64,000 nt of DNA from Megalonaias nervosa (lineage: Eukaryota; Mollusca; Bivalvia; Unionida; Unionidae): assembly GCA_016617855.1 (NCBI GenBank), contig JAECUM010001075.1, forward strand, positions 1 to 64,000. The letters are read 5' to 3'. Each line of letters begins with the position of its first letter. Within the stretch, counting starts at the first letter, position 1. Positions 56,612 through 64,000 of this stretch are shown here, piece after piece. The notes under the pieces were generated by a model. That model was not told where the DNA came from. It saw only the letters and a program-made list of their open reading frames with translations, and did no database searches. The translations under genes were made by a program, and so were the position numbers.

Positions 56612-56910
56612 TACCACTCCACTGGCCTAAATGGTTAGAGCGTCCACCTCGGATGTGGTAGCTCACAGGTTCAAACCCTTGCTGAGTCACACCAAAGACT
56701 TACCAAAATGGTAGTAGCAGCTGTCTCACTTGGCGCTCAGCATTAAGAGGTTAGTGTTAGGACTGGTCAGCCTAGTGTCAGGATAATGTCACTGGGTTGG
56801 ACATGATGCTACATGTCTGTGGCATGATGCCCCAGTGTTAGACATCACTGTAAACTACCACACTGCAGACATCACAGCAATATTACTAAAATTGTTAAAG
56901 CTACATTAAA
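56612..56910 (+). repeat. tRNA-derived SINE (family A), plus strand
   Basis: Head CACTGGCCTAAATGGTTAGA with GCGTCCACCTCGGATGTGG and box-B-like GGTTCAAACCC, then CACACCAAAGACTTACC, GTGTCAGGATAATGTCACTG and GACATCACTGTAAACTACCA. Same architecture as the minus copy at 1440-1740. Inserted in the intron 5' of exon 6. Confidence 0.88.
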
Positions 56911-57011
56911 AATCCAAATCAAACACACACACACACACATCAATTTCCTTTGCTATAATGTGGTATATGGATTCTATTAGTGCTGACCATGTTACAGACT
57001 TAAGAGCCATG

Positions 57012-57037
57012 TAATAATAATAATAATAATAATAATA
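57012..57037. repeat. (AAT)n microsatellite
   Basis: About eight AAT units. Confidence 0.9.
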
Positions 57038-57049
57038 CCAACTTTATTT

Positions 57050-58216
57050 AAACAGGGTGACACAACTGTCTGGAACTAATCCTCTTTGTGGCAATCTGCA
57101 TATTTACATACAGAGTACATGTAAATAGCTGCATGCACAATAATAAAATAATATTAAAAATAAAAAAATAAAAATAAATAAAATTAAAAAGCACTGGTCA
57201 CTCTTTCCCCCTATTCTGCACTTTTGTTCTAGTGTCTGCTGAGATGGATGCATGAATCTTGCTTTCTTTCCACGTCCATCTAGTAACTCAACAGCTGTCA
57301 CAGCCAGATTTCATCACTGTATACTTTCTGTGACCTCATCAAAGAAGGCAGGGGAGAAAAATTTACAGAAAATTTGTGGCCATGTTATGGTAACAAGTAG
57401 CTGAAATATGACTGTCACTATATTTCTGGTGGCTGAATAACACACAGTCTTTTAAGGGTAAAAGGTAAGTTTCAATAGATAGTTATGGAATACAACAGAT
57501 GACATGGCTGATCTATACTGATGGCAATTTCTAGTGTCCTGTAGCTAGTTATGGAATACAACAGTTGACACTGGCTGATTTACAACAATGGCAGTTTCAA
57601 GTGTCCTGTAGCTAGCCAAGGAAAACAACAGCTAACAGTGATTCAAAAGCAGCTTATTTACAATAAAAGCAGCTTGAAGTAATAAATTTCAGTGATGACA
57701 AACTTAAGAAGTAATTCATAAAATTCTGAGTTCATAAATAAGCAAAAGTAGACATTTGCATATTTGAAATTTTTAGGTGGGGTCCATGGTGCAGCTGCAT
57801 TGTATCAAGAATTACGTTATAACACAGGGCACTGTAACAAGTGAGCTGTACCACAAGAAATTATTCTATTCTCTTTTAAGGAATATTCTTTATTTCTGAA
57901 AACCAAAAGAACTAAACAAAAAATTCTGCAAAGGATTAAGGAAAAACACCTTTTGTGTACATACAATCTAAGTAAATATATGGGGCAACATTATAGTTAA
58001 ATTATATGATCATCTGAAAAATATTAACAAAATCATACTCTGCAATTTTCTTGACAGTTATCCAAAAATAAAACACAAATGTCTGATGCTTAAACAGTAA
58101 ATGTACAAATAATGGTTACTGAAAATATTTTGCTCTCTATCCTATAACACTATCATTATTCAGACTTGTTGAAATTTCATTTAACCTTTGTATAACAACA
58201 ACACCAATAATCGTAC
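57050..58216. other. intron sequence
   Basis: Intron between exons 5 and 6. A 60-bp near-duplicate (TAGTTATGGAATACAACAG at about 57480 and 57545, again degraded near 57610) is the only structure noticed. Confidence 0.5.
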
Positions 58217-58301
58217 CTTTTCAAAGACTTCTGGAATTTAGGTGCTGATGAAAACAGGTTTTTGAATCCCTTTTTCTTCCTTAGGACTGGAGAAGTACTG
58301 C
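58217..58301 (-). CDS. ANKFN1: ANKFN1-like exon (5th of 13 seen)
   Basis: 85-nt exon between CAATAG and GTACGA: GSTSPVLRKKKGFKNLFSSA and PKFQKSLKR. Basic, with the KKKGxxNLFxxAPKFxKxLKRG pattern of the family spanning the junction to the next exon. Phase 1 in and 2 out. Confidence 0.87.
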
Positions 58302-59016
58302 CTATTGTAGATTCTAATGGAAAATGAAATAATGTAGAATTAAACACTTCAAAACAACAGAAATGTCTGCTCATTTTGTTAACTATGTGTGCTGCCTCAT
58401 TATTTTGCTTGACAAAGTTGGGTATAATTTTAAGTGTTTATTTACAGAAATCTTGATGCAATACATAAACTGGTTTCACATTATGTTTTATTTTGGTGTA
58501 ATACAGCTGTGTATACTTCAATAACCTTTACATACATACAGATGTTGTTGTGCAAGAGCAATCCCCCCTGATATACTGCCAAATTGCACTTTGGAACAAA
58601 GTACTGTATATCATAACAATATGGAATCAAATTTATTTATTAAATTAGTAAACTCAGTATTTTCGGACATTATACTTGGCAAATTGCTGAGTTATGTATA
58701 CATTGTAAGTACTGAAGTAAGATAAACATTTGTAGTAAATCATCTCCATGATTACTTCAATGATATTTTATGCTTCATAAAATGTCTTATTTACACTACT
58801 GCACTTCATCTACTGCCTCTGATCAAAGTAATGTGCAAGGATGAGAGCTTGAGAAAGACAAGCAGGTGTACAACCCATCCAGGAGTAGCATTTAGGACTC
58901 AGTCATTCTTGGCAACATTAAAGTCCATTTTTACGGACTTATCTTTTTCTCACAAAATCTAAACTTTAAATTCTAAAATCTGCCATTATTGACAGTTGTT
59001 TTCTTTCAGCTCTTAC

Positions 59017-59130
59017 CTCTAATTTCAGAAGCATCAGATGGCCTCAGTTGTTTTACTTGTGCGAAGAGATCATCAAGAATTTTCATCTTTCCCTCTGAAC
59101 GTGGAATACTGTTTTCTAGATCCCTCCAAC
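59017..59130 (-). CDS. ANKFN1: ANKFN1-like exon (4th of 13 seen)
   Basis: 114-nt exon between TTGAAG and GTAAGA: WRDLENSIPRSEGKMKILDD and LFAQVKQLRPSDASEIR. Directly follows the fibronectin III domain. WRD...LDDLxxQV is shared with ANKFN1 proteins. Confidence 0.86.
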
Positions 59131-59204
59131 CTTCAAGAACATAAATCATGATGGAGTTTTTACACTAAAAATGTACATAGTTTTAGTTTTGTTACATGCC
59201 AATA

Positions 59205-59257
59205 ATATAATATAATATAATATAATATAATATAATATAATATAATATAATATAATA
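59205..59257. repeat. (ATAAT)n microsatellite
   Basis: About ten tandem ATAAT units just upstream (minus sense) of exon 4. Confidence 0.95.
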
Positions 59258-59519
59258 TTAATAATTTTTAGGTAATCTTATTAAATTTTTATGCCACTAA
59301 ACATATTCTCTCATGAGAAAATGGCACACATTCAGAACAGATGTATTCTTTCAAAATTTCTAGTCCAAACTAAACACTGACAGCTGGGCAATATTTTAAC
59401 TTTTTCCTATTTCTTTCCAGTTTAAAACAAATTAAGGAATGAAACTTGTAAATCATAATATTTGGACCTGGGAACAAAACAGTATTCACTTTCCAAGCTT
59501 AAAATATGAGAAAACTTAC

Positions 59520-59708
59520 TGGAAGGCACAGCATAAGAAGGGCTAGAAGTGGTAAATGAGCCATAACCCTTCATGTTCCAGGCAGCAACTCGCATGAAGT
59601 ATTTCTTTCCACGCTCCAAGCCTCTAACCTCCACTTCTAGACAGCGCACATCCTGTATGATCTTTTCCCCGACAATTGGTCTAAAATCTTCATGACAACT
59701 CCATTCCA
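59520..59708 (-). CDS. ANKFN1: ANKFN1-like exon (3rd of 13 seen), second half of FN3 domain
   Basis: 189-nt exon between TTTCAG and GTAAGT: EWSCHEDFRPIVGEKIIQDV, CLEVEVRGLERGKKYFMRVA and AWNMKGYGSFTTSSPSYAVP. The L-x-x-G-x-x-Y-x-x-R-V-A-A-x-N core and GYG turn are diagnostic of fibronectin type III. It completes the domain started in the previous exon. Confidence 0.9.
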
Positions 59709-59779
59709 CTGAAATATGATTCAAACAAGTTAGACCTGAACAAATGAATCTTGGTTTTAAATCAATTGTTTATGTTTAA

Positions 59780-61500
59780 CAACTGATATTAACTACTCTC
59801 TCTGGCCAAGGTGGTGAAGTGAGGAAGCCCAAAAAGTACAGGATATTCATATTCCACCATCATGTCATAATGTAACTTGAGAATTAAGACAACTGAACTA
59901 TCCAATTTTAGTCCATCATTATTATCAAATCAAACTGCCCTATTCTAGACTTAAATCTAGACAAACCACTGACCTTCTTGGACTGGCACAAGATACCATC
60001 TACCTCATTCAATTTCATTTAACAACATTTCGCTAACTTTAAATCCTTCTTTTGAAGAAGTGTTCCGTTTTTCTTCATGACAAGATGGCCTAATGAGTAG
60101 ACAATAGTTTGTTCAAATCTATGTAACCTAAGTTTTGAAACTATAACTGAAGAAAAAAATAGCAGTGTCACACTCAAAAAAGTACCATGCAATAAAAGAA
60201 ATGTAATTCTAATACATGTTTTTCACCAAACAGTGTTTCAGCCTGTTTGAGGAAAAAGGGGCCAACTGCCCCCCTTCATGTGAAGAAGTGGACCAATGGT
60301 GTGATAATAATGGGTCATTCTCATACTAAACAGATATCAATGAAATAGTCTTATTTTACCAGCTGTTCACATGAAAAACCAAATAACAAACCTCTTTACT
60401 TTAAGGTTCTTTTATTTCATGCCTCCAACCATACAAAAACAGCATGGTAGAAGTCACATTGATTTTATGCCCCTCCAACATTACTGTCATCACAGTTTCT
60501 GCTTTTAAGCAATCTCTTTAGGTCTCTGAATGTTTTTCTTCTTTGATTTCATTATTTTGTATAGTTTTTCACTGTGTCATTTTTTGGGGTCTTGACTTTA
60601 TTGTCTTGCTCAGTAGAGTGATCATCTTTGTGGTCACTTTTATCATCTTCATGATTTAAGTATGAAAATGGATTAAAGAAATCAGTGATCCATTGTTTCA
60701 AATCTGCTGCTTTTGCAAATCCAAACAGCATTACATCAAGGTGATATCATTTTACTGGAAGCACATATGAAAATCACCAAGAAAACACCTCACCTTTGAA
60801 AAAAAATGTAAATAAAACTGGGACTGAAGCAAACTCTATAACTTAAATTTATTTATTCATTGAGGCTTGTAAAGAGATAGATTGTCAACCTTATTCTCAA
60901 CAAGGAATATTATGAGATATGATGTGCACATGATCATATCCAGAATATCCTGATTTTCTTCATGTACTGAATTAGGAAAATGGGATGAAAACAGACAGGC
61001 CTGGCAATGTGAAGAGTGCAATTGCAAAGGATTGTTCAGTGGATTTTGTTAACAAACATGGAGCAATTTGGACATTTAATAGGTGATCTGTACCTGATTC
61101 AAGGTAAAATAATGTGTCTTGTTCATTTTAATTGTGGAAATTTTGGCACATTCAATTTCATTGCCCATGGTTATTTGGGGTCCTGTGCACACATCCTGCA
61201 TTGTCATCCAGACTGAAATACTGACCAATTTATTGCGGATGGATACTAAATTACTTGCTAATAAACTTCCCTATATGAAGGATGTTTGGGTTACAAATAT
61301 ATGGTGGTGTGAGTTGTATTACACAAATATACAGTACCATACATTTCAACCTTCATGCAAGTCAACTAGTAACTTCCACTAATTCTGTCAGATCCTTATC
61401 TACATTTCAACAGTTTTCTTCATCATGCTATCTTATTATTTGTATAACTAAAAGTGTTATTTTATCAGTCTAAGTCTGTAAGTCTGTATGTTATCTTTCT
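59780..61500. other. intron sequence
   Basis: Intron between exons 2 and 3. No repeat or gene recognised; short open frames near 61016-61473 are not protein-like. Confidence 0.55.
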
Positions 61501-61581
61501 CACATGACTCATGTTAATCTACACATATAGATTCCCCTAAAAACACTAAGATAGTATCAGTACAACTTGTATAATAATTAC

Positions 61582-61695
61582 CTTTGTACTTTGTGACAAC
61601 AGCACCATTGTGGTTAAGTGGTGCACCAAATTTGACAAGAAGGGAAGTACTGCTAGAGACGCTCAACAACACATTAGTGGGACAGTCAGGTGGCC
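61582..61695 (-). CDS. ANKFN1: ANKFN1-like exon (2nd of 13 seen), first half of FN3 domain
   Basis: 114-nt exon between CTTCAG and GTAATT: PPDCPTNVLLSVSSSTSLLV and KFGAPLNHNGAVVTKYK. The P-x-x-P opening, alternating beta strands and NGAxVTxYK are the start of the ANKFN1 fibronectin III domain. Phase 1 in and 1 out. Confidence 0.9.
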
Positions 61696-62141
61696 CTGAA
61701 GAAAACAAGCATGAAGCAATTAAACACAACAGCAGACATGTTTACCATGTATACAGAAAAGAATCTCTATTAGTTTCTAAACTTTTCTGAAATTCACTAT
61801 GATAATCATTTTTAGTTTCATTCTTTTTAGGAGCTAGAGATGTAAAAAAAAAGAAAACACTGAAAGCTTCCAACTGCCCCAAGCTTCCTGCAAACTTTTG
61901 CCATTTCTGTACGACAAACCTTTAATCACCATTCAATAGCACTGAATTTTTTAAAAATCAGTATAAATCACAAGGAACACAATTCAGGCTACAAAGCCAT
62001 GACATTAGGTAAGAGTCAATAAGAAACTATTAAATCTACTTTCTGAATCCTGAATAATGGTCACAGTAGTCTGAAATCATACAAAAGATTCTATTCTAGA
62101 CCATAAAATATGGCAGATAAGAATCAAAGTAAATTACTTAC

Positions 62142-62220
62142 TTGCATGATCATATCCAGCTTTCATCCTTTTCAAAAGTCTATGTCTGAACTCCCAGTGA
62201 TTCAATTGTCGTTCATTCTC
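62142..62220 (-). CDS. ANKFN1: ANKFN1-like exon (1st seen)
   Basis: 79-nt exon between a TAATAG acceptor and GTAAGT: ENERQLNHWEFRHRLLKRMK and AGYDHA, a basic helical segment that in the family precedes the fibronectin III domain. The ankyrin-repeat exons are not in the window and should lie beyond 64000. Confidence 0.8.
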
Positions 62221-62417
62221 CTATTATCAAAAGTACATGTTACATTATAGTTTTACAATGGCTCATGCATGGAAACAACACAAAGGTTTCAAATGTTTGA
62301 TTCTCAGCTTTTACTAACCAATCCTTGTGCAAATAGTTTTAATCAGGCAGACATTTCCTCAAAAGGTATATTCTAACTAACATAAAGCTGTGGGTACATC
62401 TCATTATGTAAAGATGT

Positions 62418-62635
62418 ACCGTATATGCTTGCTTATTAACTGGGTCCAACTGCAAAATGTATAGACCCAGATCTTTCACTTCACAATACACCAGAAGATC
62501 TGTGATGTTTGGAGTAATCTGCAGAGCAAACAACATTGACTTTGATCTGCTGGTGCATTATGTGATGAAAGATGAAAGATCAGGGTCTCTGATGTTTGTA
62601 GTTGGACACTTATAAGCAAGTACAGATGGTAAATA
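62418..62635. repeat. palindromic MITE copy 8
   Basis: TACCGTATATGCTTGCTTAT start with GTCCAACTGCAAAATGTATA, GACCCAGATCTTTCACTTC, GATCAGGGTCTCTGATGTTT, and ACTTATAAGCAAGTACAGAT end. Confidence 0.8.
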
Positions 62636-62639
62636 AACA

Positions 62640-64000
62640 GATCTATTCAACCACTACTTATGAAAGGTCTTTGAAATCTGCTCAAAAGACTATGGCATTG
62701 TTGTACATGTACAAACAAGTTAATGAGGGTCTCATTAAAAAATGCCTTATTTAACATTTACTTCTGTTGAATGTTAGTCTTGAGTTTGTGGTAAAAAGAC
62801 TTGAACTATTTAAATAATAGCCTGATTATTAAAACTACTGACCATTTATCTTCTTTTTTTTATAAATCCCTTGCAAAGATTTTAAAGTTTTTAAGGAAAA
62901 ATGCTATTTGATCTTTTCACAATTATGTTCCATTTTGTGATAAATGTTAAATTTAGACAGACAATTAACAAGAAAACCCCAAGAATCATCACACTATGCT
63001 GATTTAGTTTCTTGTTCAAATATTGAACATTTAAATTACAGGCACTTCCATTCAATGCAAACAAAGAGTGTCAGAACCTATATACTTACTTCTACTTAGT
63101 TATTATTTTCCTTGGACTATAATTCAACTCAGTCAACACTCCTGGTGAATCATTCTTAACTCTAACATACTTTGAAATCTGTTTGTCTCTGATAAGCTAT
63201 CAAACTAAATATTTCAATTTGAAAACAAAGAAAATTCCAACCAACACAAATTCTTTCTTGTTTAAAAGACACATTATCTATAATACCACCATTACAACTT
63301 CTGTAAAGAATGGGAAACATTCAACTCTTATGAATAAAGTTTTTGTCTAAATGTTTTTAGGTTAACCTATCCTTTCTTCACACACTGGTATCAAGGTAAT
63401 ATGCAGTACAAAACAGAAATACTACTACCTAGTGGGTATTAATAGTAACTATTGTGTTTTGCTAGGTAGAAACACCTGGCTAGCTTTGAAGAACAATTAT
63501 CAACAGGTATTGTGTCAACTTCATGTCAACACCATGTCAATCACAGCTAGAAACTCAGCAACTAATGGAGTGAAATGACCAGAAAATTCTTGATGAAAAA
63601 AATACAATATGTTTATTTGTCTATTGATTCTAAAGAGTGGATAATTCTTTTAACAACTTCCTGGGGAAAATACATTTAATGCCCTAAGATGGAACAAGAA
63701 ATTAAACAAAAATCAAAGTACTGAGAATGCTGAGAAGGATGAAAGAGATGAATATATATTGAGATACTGATATTCCCACTTTATGATAAGAAAAAACAAT
63801 GTTCCCCTAAATATATGTAATTTAAAATGAATGTTAATTTTGTTCTGCATCTCTCAACAAAGAACTGATTAAAAGAAAATCTTATAATGTTGTGTGAAAA
63901 TATTTAAGCAATTACCTTCTATGAGCATTTTCTATTTAAAGAAAATTGTGTTGAGTACTGTACAGAAGCATCCAAACTAGACCAAGGGAGGTGACTACTC
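62640..64000. other. intron or intergenic DNA, no feature recognised
   Basis: AT-rich sequence upstream (minus sense) of the first visible exon. No ankyrin repeat coding was found. Confidence 0.55.

Overview
This is AT-rich animal nuclear DNA. It holds introns, tRNA-derived SINEs, many microsatellites and minisatellites, several eukaryotic transposon classes, and the 3' half of a conserved metazoan gene. The SINE and repeat style recalls molluscs, but that is an impression I could not test.

Layout. (1) 1-3695: intergenic, with microsatellites and a SINE. (2) 3696-18979: one full-length but decayed Polinton/Maverick (virus-like DNA transposon) of about 15.3 kb. It has terminal inverted repeats of roughly 276-307 bp, and TGTCAGA occurs at both outer edges. 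(3) 18980-25650: a decayed DIRS-type tyrosine-recombinase retroelement on the minus strand, split by a 5'-truncated CR1/L2-like LINE and a short dispersed repeat. (4) 25650-38900: non-coding DNA with minisatellite arrays, SINE pieces and a pogo-like remnant. (5) 38933-62220: thirteen minus-strand exons encoding the C-terminal ~786 residues of an ANKFN1/Wide-awake homologue. Its introns hold palindromic MITEs, minisatellites, a hAT-like and a piggyBac-like element. The ankyrin exons must lie beyond 64000.

The Polinton carries the replication and integration set (protein-primed DNA polymerase B, rve integrase with a chromodomain-like end) and the virion set: packaging ATPase, penton-like minor capsid protein, double-jelly-roll major capsid protein, adenain-like cysteine protease and small hydrophobic/basic proteins. 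Accessory genes are a fibre-like protein ending in a discoidin-like domain, a parvovirus-type phospholipase A2 domain next to zinc-ribbon sequences, an HNH endonuclease with a NUMOD1-like tail, and several unrecognised genes. Most genes contain stops or frameshifts. The polymerase also carries a separate 457-bp insertion with an 11-bp target duplication, and both the polymerase and the major capsid gene look internally deleted, so this copy appears inactive. Short AT-rich TATATAA(CA)ATG-type sequences sit directly on many of its start codons.

The most notable observations are the complete element with its accessory gene set, short GNC-triplet tracts scattered through its genes, the insertion nested in its polymerase, a dispersed MITE family that is palindromic at two scales, and a one-base frame break in a conserved exon of the host gene.
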